Shown here: positions 1 to 7,564 of the stretch, one piece after another
Layout of the letters: each line of letters begins with the position of its first letter
How positions within the stretch are numbered: position 1 is the first letter of the stretch
Source: Oscillospiraceae bacterium
GTDB lineage: Bacteria > Bacillota > Clostridia > Oscillospirales > Oscillospiraceae
Reading direction: 5' to 3'
Assembly: GCA_017552325.1 (NCBI GenBank)
Contig: JAFZQE010000066.1
Coordinates: 1-64,000 of the forward strand
DNA length: 64,000 nucleotides
Notes under the pieces: generated by a model
Seen by the model: only the letters and a program-made list of their open reading frames with translations
The model's database searches: none
What the model was told of the DNA's origin: nothing
Program-made: the position numbers and the translations under genes

Positions 1-350
1 ATCAACGCTGATAACAAAATGATAACAGAAGGGGTGATAGGCTGGATAATATGGATAGATCAAATAATCAAAGGAACCACGAACCGGACGAACAATATTT
101 CCTAAACGGAATCAGTTAAGTCCTGTCGAGTGGGAATAATTAAGAAGTAATTCTTCGAGGCCGGAAAGCCTTGAAAATACTGGCTTTTTGAGCTTCCACT
201 ACTCCGATTGATAGCAAATTGATAGCACAAGAACCCGAGATTTGTTGAGAGCAAATCCAAGGGTTTGCGAGTGTGCTGTTTCCCATTATCATAAACCAAA
301 GAGGTCAACCTGACTTTTGCAAGCCGGGTTGACCTCTTTCTTTTTTGCCT
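1..350. other. Non-coding left-end region of the element
   Basis: No convincing gene is seen. The stretch holds GATAAC at 10-15 and 21-26 (11-bp period), GGATAAT at 44-50, CCTAAAC at 101-107 and CGAGTGGGAATAA at 127-139. A second GATAGC pair at 210-215 and 221-226 is followed by a GGGTTTGCGAGTG block and TTTCCCATTATC. The inverted sequence at about 306-338 (AGGTCAACC ... GGTTGACCT, then a T-run) looks like a terminator serving the upstream or the regulator side. The 11-bp-spaced repeats resemble arm-type binding sites of tyrosine recombinases. Confidence 0.45.
127..139 (+). repeat. Candidate attachment core, left copy
   Basis: The 13-bp sequence CGAGTGGGAATAA occurs here and again, in the same orientation, at 31264-31276. 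The upstream motif order is shared between the two sites. It is read as a candidate att core for the tyrosine integrase at 1429-2502. The true crossover point is not known. Confidence 0.4.
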
Positions 351-881
351 TCAGACAGGCTCTTTTTCTTTCTTCAACTCTTCGATCAGCGCATCGGACA
401 GAGCATGTGAAGGAACCTTGGCCCGCCGCGCGGATTGATCCAGCTCCGGGTACTTGTAGCGCCAGCGGTCGTATTCCTCTTTGCTGATCTCCCCGCGCTC
501 CAGCTTGGCGGCTTGTTCCCGCCAGGAACGAAACATATCAAACAGTTGAAGATAAGTCGAGCCCTTTGATTTATCCAGCCGCAGGCAAACTTCGCCGTCG
601 ATCTCTCCGATCTTGAGCCCGTAGATATCCTCCAGTGCAAAAAGCGTATGCAGCAGCCCAACATAGCTGTCGATTTCCGGCACATCCAGCGCTTTAGGAG
701 ATACATCCAGTACTCTGGCCAGCTCTGCGGTCAGATCGGCCTTGGGGGTTCGTGCGCCGGTTTCATATTGTGCCATGCGAACATCTGCGGTTTTTTCCGA
801 GAAGCCGACCATTATGCCCAGATACTTTTGCGTCATGCCCCGCAGGGAGCGGATGAAATGGATTCTTTCACCGATCGCCAT
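351..881 (-). CDS. XRE-family transcriptional regulator of the mobile element
   Basis: A 176-residue protein with an N-terminal helix-turn-helix of the lambda-repressor type (residues about 3-65, including GMTQKYLG and a following recognition-helix segment). The C-terminal half is acidic and charged with no recognized domain, and it could be a dimerization or effector region. ATG at 881 is chosen because AGGAG (plus strand 891-895) lies 9 nt upstream; the TTG at 890 would be too close. The gene is divergent from the excisionase-integrase operon and shares with it a control region carrying four TGTTTAGT repeats, one of them inside its own promoter spacer. It is most likely an autoregulated repressor of excision and mobilization genes. 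Confidence 0.8.
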   Translation of the reverse strand: MAIGERIHFIRSLRGMTQKYLGIMVGFSEKTADVRMAQYETGARTPKADLTAELARVLDVSPKALDVPEIDSYVGLLHTLFALEDIYGLKIGEIDGEVCLRLDKSKGSTYLQLFDMFRSWREQAAKLERGEISKEEYDRWRYKYPELDQSARRAKVPSHALSDALIEELKKEKEPV

Positions 882-917
882 ATCAGACAACTCCTATCTA
901 CTCGTAGTTTCGAGAAT

Positions 918-946
918 ATATTAGCAAATATGTTTAGTGTTGTCAA
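918..946 (-). promoter_or_regulatory. Sigma-A promoter of the XRE repressor
   Basis: On the minus strand, TTGACA (plus 941-946) and TAATAT (plus 918-923) are separated by 17 nt. The TGTTTAGT operator at 931-938 lies inside the spacer, which implies autorepression. Confidence 0.7.
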
Positions 947-1037
947 GGAATAATTAAATAAATTTGTTTAGTTTTTCTCCTTGACTTAACTGTATTTGTT
1001 TAGTATAATTACCATGAGCTAAACTAATATGTTTAGT
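931..1037 (+). promoter_or_regulatory. Array of four TGTTTAGT operators
   Basis: TGTTTAGT occurs at 931-938, 965-972, 997-1004 and 1030-1037, with start-to-start distances of 34, 32 and 33 bp, about three helical turns. The last site is a perfect palindrome, CTAAAC-N6-GTTTAG; the others have weaker left arms. Sites 1 and 3 lie in the spacers of the two divergent promoters. The neighbouring XRE protein is the obvious candidate binder. Confidence 0.7.
981..1009 (+). promoter_or_regulatory. Sigma-A promoter of the excisionase-integrase operon
   Basis: TTGACT (981-986), a 17-nt spacer and a perfect TATAAT (1004-1009). Operator 3 (997-1004) overlaps the spacer and the first base of the -10 box, so repressor binding would block polymerase. 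Confidence 0.75.
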
Positions 1038-1231
1038 GAACTGAATGACCGTCCGACCAGAGATACACCGCCATGATCTTCACAACAGGAAGGGAGCGCC
1101 TCCACAGGGGGGACGACACAGCGCCGCGCAGGGTTGCCTGTCTGGAAACTGGAATCGGGTAAAACGGCAAACCATTTTCGTAATTAAATAACTGCTCTCA
1201 CTTTTTAGGGCGGGGAAAGGAGGTGATTCAT

Positions 1232-1426
1232 ATAGCTGAACAGGTTTTTATGAAGGTGGACGAGGTCGCAGCCGAGCTTGGAGTTTCAAACTCCTATGCC
1301 TATAAGCTGATCCGGGAGTTGAACAAGGAACTCAAGGCTGCCGGCTGCATCGTCATCAATGGTCGTATTGACCGAAAGTTTTTCCACGAGCACTTGTATG
1401 CTACTCAGAAAAAGAAGGAGGATTGA
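1232..1426 (+). CDS. Excisionase-like small helix-turn-helix protein
   Basis: A protein of about 64 residues with a winged/MerR-like DNA-binding helix pair (VDEVAAELGVSNSYAYKLIR), a basic wing and a C-terminal Lys-rich tail. It resembles the AlpA/Xis-type proteins placed just before tyrosine integrases in Firmicutes elements, where they direct excision. The start is odd. A strong AAAGGAGG (1216-1223) points to codon 1232, which is ATA, not ATG. The nearest canonical starts are GTG at 1223, overlapping the binding site itself, and ATG at 1250, which would cut into the conserved N-terminus and has no good binding site. The stop is 2 nt before the integrase start region. Confidence 0.7.
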   Translation: MAEQVFMKVDEVAAELGVSNSYAYKLIRELNKELKAAGCIVINGRIDRKFFHEHLYATQKKKED

Positions 1427-1428
1427 TC

Positions 1429-2502
1429 ATGGCAGCATTCAAAGACAAGAAAAACGGCACATGGTATGTGCAATTCCGCTACACCGACTGGACCGGTGAG
1501 CGGCAGCAAAAACTCAAGCGAGGATTCACAACGAAACGAGAGGCTCAGGAATGGGAGCACGAGTTTTTGCGGACAAAGCGGGCGGACCCGGACATGAGTT
1601 TCGAGAGCTTTGTAAAGCTCTATGAGCAGGATATCAAGCCAAAGATACGGCTGAATACCTGGCTTACCAAAGAATCTGTGATCGAAAGCAAGATCCTGCC
1701 CTATTTCAAGAAGCGAAAACTGTCGGAGATCACGCCGCGAGACGTGCTGACCTGGCAGAATCAAATGTTGAAGCAGAAGGACAAAACCGGACAGCCGTAT
1801 TCCCCGACGTATCTGAAAAACATCAATAATCAGTTCAGCGCTATATTCAATCATGCAGTGCGGTTCTATGGCCTGCATGAGAATCCTGTCCGAAAGGCCG
1901 GGGTCATGGGCGAGAAAGAGAGCGACGAAATGTTGTTCTGGACGAAAGAGGAATTCCTGCTGTTCATCGACGCGATGATGGATAAGCCCATGCTGTATTA
2001 CGCTTTTGAGATCCTGTACTGGTGCGGCATACGCGAGGGCGAGCTGCTGGCGCTGACGCCCGCGGATTTCAATTTCAAGGAGAAGACGCTGCGGATCAAC
2101 AAATCGTATCAACGGATCAAGGGCGAGGATGTGATCACGCCGCCGAAGACAAAAAAGAGCATCCGCACGATCGTGATCCCGGATTTCCTGTGTGATAAAA
2201 TTCAGGACTATTTCAAACAGTTCTACAGCCTGCCGGAGGACGCGAGGGTCTTTCCTCTGTCGAAGCATCAACTGACAAGAGGTATGGAATATGGCTGCAA
2301 GCAGAGCGGCGTGAAGAAGATCCGAATCCACGATCTCCGCCACAGCCACGTTTCTCTTCTGATCAACATGGGATACTCAGCGGTCGCAATCGGGAATCGG
2401 GTCGGGCATGAGAGCGTCGATATCACATTTCGTTACGCCCATATGTTTCCGACCGTGCAGAAAGAGATGGCAAATAAGCTGAACGAAGAAAGGAGCGCAT
2501 GA
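1429..2502 (+). CDS. int: Tyrosine recombinase (integrase)
   Basis: A 357-residue site-specific recombinase that would integrate and excise the element. Layout: an N-terminal arm-type DNA-binding domain (residues about 1-60, FKDKKNGTWYVQFRY), a SAM-like core-binding domain (about 65-165) and a C-terminal catalytic domain. All catalytic residues are visible: R202 in CGIREGELL, H301 and R304 in HDLRHSH, H327 in GHES and nucleophile Y336 in FRYAH. ATG 1429 follows AAGGAGG by 8 nt; the TTG at 1423 overlaps the excisionase stop. The next gene overlaps its stop by 4 nt (ATGA), so the operon is translationally coupled. It belongs to the Tn916/phage-like integrase class common in gut Firmicutes. Confidence 0.95.
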   Translation: MAAFKDKKNGTWYVQFRYTDWTGERQQKLKRGFTTKREAQEWEHEFLRTKRADPDMSFESFVKLYEQDIKPKIRLNTWLTKESVIESKILPYFKKRKLSEITPRDVLTWQNQMLKQKDKTGQPYSPTYLKNINNQFSAIFNHAVRFYGLHENPVRKAGVMGEKESDEMLFWTKEEFLLFIDAMMDKPMLYYAFEILYWCGIREGELLALTPADFNFKEKTLRINKSYQRIKGEDVITPPKTKKSIRTIVIPDFLCDKIQDYFKQFYSLPEDARVFPLSKHQLTRGMEYGCKQSGVKKIRIHDLRHSHVSLLINMGYSAVAIGNRVGHESVDITFRYAHMFPTVQKEMANKLNEERSA

Positions 2503-2831
2503 AAATGTCTGCAAAGAATCGAGATGAACACAACCGTTATAGAAATATCACCGTAGGTTTCCGGGTATCGCCCGAGGAAAATGAACAGATCAACATAGCC
2601 GTGGCGCTCTCCGGCCTGCCGAAGCAGGAATACTGCTATCGCCGTTGTCTAAACCGCGAGATCGTGGTCCAAGGCAATCCGAGAGTGTACAAAGCGCTGC
2701 GGACACAGCTTGCCGCCGTTCTCGATGAGTTGAAACGCATCGAGTCTGCCGGTGAACTTCGGGACGAGCTGCTGGACAATATCGAGCTGATTACCCGGAC
2801 GCTGGACGGCATGAAGGAGGAGCGACGATGA
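2499..2831 (+). CDS. MobC-like relaxosome accessory protein
   Basis: A 110-residue protein with a ribbon-helix-helix-like N-terminal part (ITVGFRVSPEENEQINIAVA, then LSGLPKQEYCYRR) followed by a helical, charged C-terminus. This pattern is typical of small mobilization proteins that bind oriT DNA next to relaxases. It overlaps the integrase stop and the next gene's start by 4 nt each, which indicates a tight operon. A role in relaxosome assembly or in control of replication is inferred. No enzymatic motif is present. Confidence 0.65.
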   Translation: MKMSAKNRDEHNRYRNITVGFRVSPEENEQINIAVALSGLPKQEYCYRRCLNREIVVQGNPRVYKALRTQLAAVLDELKRIESAGELRDELLDNIELITRTLDGMKEERR

Positions 2832-3949
2832 CGGGAGAAAAAGAAACGACTGTCCTTGGCCCATCTGTTGGCGCAGATGAAGGACAGCCGAATCAAAACC
2901 TTTGTGAGGACAGTTTAGCAGATTCTCTCGAAGAATACAATAGATATTTTCGCCAACTGAACGATCCCTCATACCTAGCGACGGTATCCATGAGAGAACT
3001 GTATGAAACCGCGTATGAGAGCAAGCCGCCGCTGATCGACGGTCTGCTCTTTCCCGGAACCTATCTTCTGGTCGGCGCGCCGAAGCTGGGCAAAAGCTTC
3101 CTGGTCGCGCAGATTGCCTACCATGTCAGCACCGGGACGCCGCTGTGGAATTATCCGGTACGAAAGGGAACGGTTTTGTATCTGGCGCTGGAGGACGATA
3201 ACCAGCGCCTGCAAAGCCGGATGTATCAGATGTTCGACATGGCAATAGCCGATCAGCTTTTCTTTGCCACTCGCGCAAAGCAGCTCGGAAAAGGACTGGA
3301 CGATCAGCTGGATCGTTTTGTCCGGGAACACCCGGATACCAAGCTCATTATCATTGATACGCTGCAAAAGGTGAGAGAGGTCGGCGGGGATGCTTACAGC
3401 TACGCCAGCGATTACGACATTATCACCAGACTGAAAAGCTTTGCCGATTGCCGCAGGCTGTGCCTGATCCTGGTGCATCATACGCGAAAGCAGAAGGCAG
3501 AGGATGTGTTCGATATGATCTCCGGTACAAACGGTCTGCTCGGCGCGGCGGACGGAGCGTTCCTTCTGCAAAAACCGAAAAGAACCGCAAATGAGGCTAC
3601 GCTGGACATTTCCGGCCGGGATCAGCAGGACCAGCGCCTCCATCTCTATCGCAACGAAGAAAAACTGTGCTGGGAGCTGGAACGGTGCGAAACCGAGCTG
3701 TGGAAAGCACCGCCAGAGGCAGTTCTTGAAACCGTCGCGTCTCTCGTAAACGCGGAAAGGCCGGAGTGGATTGGAAGTCCGACGGAGTTAGCGGAGGCCC
3801 TGACTGTAAACATGAAAGCAAATGCTCTGACCATGAAGCTGAATGTCAACACCGGGCGCTTGTTCCGGGAATACGGCATCCGCTACTGGAACAGCCGGAC
3901 ACATGACGGGCGAAGGATCACCCTGCGCTATGAGCCGGAGGGGGCGTGA
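2828..3949 (+). CDS. RepA-like AAA ATPase / hexameric helicase
   Basis: A 373-residue RecA-fold ATPase of the RepA/DnaB-like group. Walker A is GAPKLGKS at residues 83-90 and Walker B ends at D177 (LIIIDT); a conserved HHTRK motif follows near residue 218. The C-terminal 80 residues look like a winged-helix DNA-binding part. Such proteins unwind DNA at plasmid-type origins. The gene lies between the MobC-like gene (4-nt overlap) and a non-coding region with iteron-like repeats, so it may support replication of the excised circle. A purely regulatory role is less likely. Confidence 0.75.
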   Translation: MTGEKETTVLGPSVGADEGQPNQNLCEDSLADSLEEYNRYFRQLNDPSYLATVSMRELYETAYESKPPLIDGLLFPGTYLLVGAPKLGKSFLVAQIAYHVSTGTPLWNYPVRKGTVLYLALEDDNQRLQSRMYQMFDMAIADQLFFATRAKQLGKGLDDQLDRFVREHPDTKLIIIDTLQKVREVGGDAYSYASDYDIITRLKSFADCRRLCLILVHHTRKQKAEDVFDMISGTNGLLGAADGAFLLQKPKRTANEATLDISGRDQQDQRLHLYRNEEKLCWELERCETELWKAPPEAVLETVASLVNAERPEWIGSPTELAEALTVNMKANALTMKLNVNTGRLFREYGIRYWNSRTHDGRRITLRYEPEGA

Positions 3950-4439
3950 CGATGTGTGACGGTCGTGACGATGATTTCGACAGCGGGTGCGGTATCAAAA
4001 ACACCGTCACCATCGACACGGATCGTCACCGGGGAGCGGAGAAAAGGTCAGGGGGGCATACTTGCGGGTGGAGATTTCCGTCAAGAAATACAACCCGTAC
4101 CCCTTGAGCTTTTTCTCACGGAAGACACTCGCGCTGCGGAGGGGAAAGAGACTTCTTTCCTCTCCTGCCCAACGGCGAGTGACGCGGCTTTTATGCTTGC
4201 AAAATGAAAGCATTATCATGATGGTTATGCTTTCAAATTGCAAGCATGGATCGGCGCGGATATGGCGGCGATCTGGCGAAGGGGTACAGGGGAAGCGGCA
4301 ACGTCCCCTGTGCTCTCGGCAGAGCCCACGGCACTTTGCAGCCCTTCAGGGATGAAAGTGTCATAGTGGGTTACACACTTTGAAAAAGTTGTGTAACCGC
4401 ACCCTGTACCACCGCTGCCAGGAAAGGAAGTGAAAACGC
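3945..4439. other. Non-coding region with iteron-like and inverted repeats, candidate oriV/oriT
   Basis: No credible gene lies here. Direct repeats CGTGACGATG occur at 3945-3954 and 3964-3973, with inverted relatives CGTCACC at 4005-4011 and 4024-4030. A large imperfect inverted repeat (21-bp arms 4193-4213 and 4227-4247, two mismatches) follows. Next are an 8-bp hairpin, ACAGGGGA/TCCCCTGT (4286-4311), and the inverted repeat ahead of the relaxase (4369-4398). Its position between a RepA-like helicase and a relaxase suggests origins of replication and transfer. Confidence 0.55.
4355..4398 (+). other. oriT: Candidate oriT
   Basis: Perfect 9-bp arms GGTTACACA (4369-4377) and TGTGTAACC (4390-4398) enclose 12 nt. 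A second pairing, AAAGTGT (4355-4361) with ACACTTT (4375-4381), overlaps the left arm. It lies about 40 nt before the MobV relaxase start, which is the usual place for MobV transfer origins. The nick site was not determined. Confidence 0.5.
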
Positions 4440-5747
4440 ATGCGCGATACAAACTACTCCGTTGCCCGCGTCGAGCAGCACACCAAGGCGAGCATCGGAA
4501 AATCCGAGCGCCACATCGAGCGCAAAAACGAGAGCTATGAAAATATGAACGTCGATCTCTCCCGGACGCCGATGAACGTCCACTATCAAAGCTGTGGCGA
4601 CCAGACCTACAACGCACATCTGGACAGGCTGGTGGAAGATGGCAGCGTCTCTCTCCGAGGCTTGAAGAAGGACGCCAAGGTTTTTGACGAGATGATCTTC
4701 GATGTAAATACAGCCTACTTTGAGGAGCGCGGCGGCTATGAATACGCCTGTCGGTTCTATGAGGAAGTGTTCCGCTTTGCCCAAAAGGAGTACGGCCCGG
4801 AAAATATCGTTTCTGCCGTCATGCACGCCGACGAGCTGAACACCGCTCTGACAGAGCATTTAGGCCATCCGGTCTATCACTACCATATGCATGTCGTCGC
4901 GCTGCCGGTGGTGGATAAAGAGATCCTCTGGACGAAACGATGCAAAGACCCGGCGCTTGTCGGAACGGTCAAAGAGGTCATCCATCAGATCAGCCATTCC
5001 AAAAAATGGGCCTCGAAAAAGGAAACGGACGAGAACGGCCACACGCAGATCATCAAATCCTACAGTCTCTTACAAGACCGATTTTTCGAGCATATGCGGG
5101 ATGCCGGGTTTGAGGACTTCGAGCGAGGAGAGCGCGGCAGCACAGCCCAGCATCTCTCAGTCACGGAGTTTAAGGTCAAGAAGGAGACAGAACGGTTGGA
5201 TAACCTGGAAACTACCGCCGCGTTCATGGAGAACAGCATCCGTTTTCTCGAAGGGCAGACAGAGGAAGCCCAAAAGAAAGCCGACAAAGCGCAGGCTCGG
5301 GTGGACAAGCTCGTCCCCAAGATGGAGCAGATCGAAGACCTGGCCCGCAAATATACCAGCGACGCGGATCAGGTACTTCCCCAGCCGGATGTGCTGGAAT
5401 CCGCCAAGTCGTACCGGGAGAAGAAGGCAATGCCCCTGTACCGGAAGATCATCGGTGTGCTACGGAATCTGTTCAGCAAGTATCTGACGCTGAAACATGA
5501 CTATGGAGATCTGCAGCGCAAATACAAACGGGAGATCGACAGCGGAAATCAAATGAAGAAGACGATCAAGCGCTTGAATGAGGAAAAGGACAGCCAATCC
5601 GGGATTGTTGCCAAGTTCTACGCGCTTTGCCGCGGCTTCGGAAAAGAGTATATCGAAGCCCAGGCCACGGGCATTCTGGAACGGGAGGCTATGGAACAAC
5701 AGCAGAAAGAGCTCGCCCGCAAGCGGTATGACCGGGACGCAAGGTAA
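4440..5747 (+). CDS. mobV: MobV-family relaxase (Mob/Pre)
   Basis: A 435-residue DNA-nicking relaxase of the Mob_Pre family. The N-terminal third carries the family signature: an N-terminal His/Lys segment, an RNxxYE-like stretch (KNESYENMNVD) and the metal-binding HYHMHVVALP with H149 and H151. The C-terminal 200 residues are predicted coiled coil and highly charged, ending in an EQQQKELARKR segment. It would nick oriT just upstream and pilot the strand through a helper conjugation system. It is full length, with AGGAAG about 10 nt before the ATG. No other transfer gene follows, so the element is mobilizable and not self-transmissible. Confidence 0.9.
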   Translation: MRDTNYSVARVEQHTKASIGKSERHIERKNESYENMNVDLSRTPMNVHYQSCGDQTYNAHLDRLVEDGSVSLRGLKKDAKVFDEMIFDVNTAYFEERGGYEYACRFYEEVFRFAQKEYGPENIVSAVMHADELNTALTEHLGHPVYHYHMHVVALPVVDKEILWTKRCKDPALVGTVKEVIHQISHSKKWASKKETDENGHTQIIKSYSLLQDRFFEHMRDAGFEDFERGERGSTAQHLSVTEFKVKKETERLDNLETTAAFMENSIRFLEGQTEEAQKKADKAQARVDKLVPKMEQIEDLARKYTSDADQVLPQPDVLESAKSYREKKAMPLYRKIIGVLRNLFSKYLTLKHDYGDLQRKYKREIDSGNQMKKTIKRLNEEKDSQSGIVAKFYALCRGFGKEYIEAQATGILEREAMEQQQKELARKRYDRDAR

Positions 5748-5849
5748 AGGGAGGTCTTTTTTACCTTGCCACAGCATGATTTGTTCCATGAATTCTGTTC
5801 ATTGTATCTGCCCTCCGACTAAGATCTCTTTACCATCAACCCAATAGAA

Positions 5850-7013
5850 CTAGTCCCAGTGCCATTCATCCTGCCATTGAATGCTCAGCTTTCCGTCCTC
5901 AAAAGTGGCCGGCAGCCAGACATAGCGGGAGTCGGCCAGATTTTCGCCGTTCCAGCGATCCCCGCCGTAGATCCATTGGCCGTTCGGAGCCTGAAACAGA
6001 GTCGTCGACTGGGTGTCAAAGGTGACGCCGCGACCCTTTCCCGCGCAGGGGTTCCCATCGCTGTGCCATTTTCCGAAAATACTGTCCGCCGACCAAACGC
6101 GGGCCTGGTTGGAGCCCCAACCGGTGGTGGAAGAGGTCATCAGATAATAGCGCCCCTCCGCCTTGATCAGCACGGGAGCCTCTCGCATGGCGCCGGGAAA
6201 GATCCTCAAATAATCCACGCCGTATTCCTTGCCGGACAACCCGGTGTAGTCTTCGTTCAGGCGGGAAATATATATCGTTTTGTTGTTTTCGCTGGTATAG
6301 ACGATATAGGCCGTTCCATCCTCATCGGCGAAGAGGTTCAGGTCTCGGGCTTCTCCTTTGGAAGAGGGGTAGCAGTCGATTTGCCCCTCCGGGCATTCCG
6401 ACAGCCGATAGCGACCCACGAAGCGGAAGGGTCCGAAGGGGCTGTCGGATACCGCCAGCCCCGCCATGCCGAGGTCATAGGAGTAGCTGTTTTTCTCCGT
6501 CGGGCCGTCGCTGTGAAACCAGATCACATAGTTGTCATTCTTGGCGTTATACAGCATCTTCGGCCGTTCGATTACCTTGTCCCGCCCGATACAGTCGAAA
6601 AGATTCCGTTTTTCTTCCTCCCCGTAGCTCCCATAGAGCGCCTGAAAATAGGGGTCTGTATCGATCTGCTCCACAGAGTCCAGCGGACGAAGCACGTCGC
6701 CGCGGCAGGTCCAGTGGACCAGGTCCTCGGAAGTATAGACGGCCACCGGATTCCCGAGGTGTCCATCCGTTTTGTTTTCCCCGACCCAGACATAGACCTC
6801 CGTCTTTCCTCCGTTTCCGTCGGGGATCGGCATTCTCTGCACCTGACCGCCGTGGGCCTGGATGGGGGAACCCTCGCTGTCGTTCCAGACAGCGCCAGGC
6901 AGAAAGCTGTTTTCAACCGTTCGAGCCTTGTTCACATGGAGCGCCCGGCCGCCCTGGAGCAGCAGCAGGAGGGCAAACAGCGCTGAGATCAAGCGGTATA
7001 GCCACGGACGCAT
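5850..7013 (-). CDS. Membrane-anchored GH43 (subfamily 24-like) glycoside hydrolase
   Basis: A 387-residue protein with an N-terminal hydrophobic anchor or signal (residues about 5-22) and a five-bladed beta-propeller. Segments IQAHGGQV, WVGENK, RPKMLYN, EARDLNLFADEDG, MREAPVL, STTGWGSNQ and GGDRW match the exo-beta-1,3-galactanase-like GH43_24 pattern. The usual catalytic Asp at the first blade is replaced by the AHGG segment. The Glu of MREAP and the Gln of DTQST are the candidate acid and base, as known for that subfamily. ATG 7013 lies 2 nt after the stop of the upstream membrane-protein gene, with AGGAGG 10 nt upstream. It is the last gene of a four-gene minus-strand run with two esterases. 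Substrate is inferred: beta-1,3-linked galactan. Confidence 0.75.
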   Translation of the reverse strand: MRPWLYRLISALFALLLLLQGGRALHVNKARTVENSFLPGAVWNDSEGSPIQAHGGQVQRMPIPDGNGGKTEVYVWVGENKTDGHLGNPVAVYTSEDLVHWTCRGDVLRPLDSVEQIDTDPYFQALYGSYGEEEKRNLFDCIGRDKVIERPKMLYNAKNDNYVIWFHSDGPTEKNSYSYDLGMAGLAVSDSPFGPFRFVGRYRLSECPEGQIDCYPSSKGEARDLNLFADEDGTAYIVYTSENNKTIYISRLNEDYTGLSGKEYGVDYLRIFPGAMREAPVLIKAEGRYYLMTSSTTGWGSNQARVWSADSIFGKWHSDGNPCAGKGRGVTFDTQSTTLFQAPNGQWIYGGDRWNGENLADSRYVWLPATFEDGKLSIQWQDEWHWD

Positions 7014-7015
7014 CC

Positions 7016-7564
7016 TCACACACCTCCTGGAAAGCACAGCGGCGCAATAAGAAACACATCACAAAGCAGCAGCCCGACCAGCGTGAGCCAGGGCTGCGCT
7101 TTCGTCAGAACTCTTGCGGCAAGGCAGAGCAACACACCCAGAGCCAGAGGCAGCAGCGCCGTACTGAACAGGCCGCACAGCAGGGTAAATAGGCCGGCGG
7201 CCAGAATGCCCAGACGCAGCAGTCCCTCCGGCAGCGGGACCCTTTCGCCCCGCTGCCGAAGGAAGATCAAAACGCCGCCCACCACGGTTCCTGCCAGCGC
7301 AAGCCGGACGCAGAGGCGCAGATGGTCATCCCCTGCTGCATAGATATAGCTCCCGGCCAGCAGAAGCAGGGCGCCAAGGGTGCCGATCCATGCCCACGCG
7401 GGTTTTCGCAGAATAAGAAGGATCAGTTGCGCCGCCACAAAACAGAAGACAAAGCCCTCTGAAAAACCGGGGCTGAAATCCACGCCGATCCCAGCTATGA
7501 TCAATGCCGCCGCTGACAGAAAAGCAGCGGCGGCGATTTTGACTGTCTTTGTCATCGTCTTCAC
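7016..7564 (-). CDS. Polytopic membrane protein of unknown function
   Basis: A 182-residue protein with about seven hydrophobic helices and very short loops, rich in Leu and Ala. No family is recognized. The GTG start at 7564 overlaps the stop of the upstream esterase by 4 nt (GTGA), and the stop lies 2 nt before the GH43 start, so translation is coupled to both. An internal ATG at 7555 is an alternative start. Its place between an extracellular esterase and a membrane-anchored GH43 suggests a role in surface glycan processing, but it shows no transporter signature. Confidence 0.65.
   Translation of the reverse strand: MKTMTKTVKIAAAAFLSAAALIIAGIGVDFSPGFSEGFVFCFVAAQLILLILRKPAWAWIGTLGALLLLAGSYIYAAGDDHLRLCVRLALAGTVVGGVLIFLRQRGERVPLPEGLLRLGILAAGLFTLLCGLFSTALLPLALGVLLCLAARVLTKAQPWLTLVGLLLCDVFLIAPLCFPGGV

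Noticed and set aside
180..310. A possible tRNA gene as integration target at the left end
   Set aside because: No cloverleaf, no T-loop GGTTCRANYCC and no anticodon stem could be found.
3956..4355. Short open frames in the region after the RepA-like gene
   Set aside because: They overlap each other and the repeats, have no ribosome site and look like chance frames in a control region.
5790..5854. GAATTC, AGATCT and ACTAGT within 65 bp, suggesting a cloning artefact
   Set aside because: Three hexamers in an AT-balanced stretch can occur by chance, and both flanking genes end normally with natural-looking sequence.
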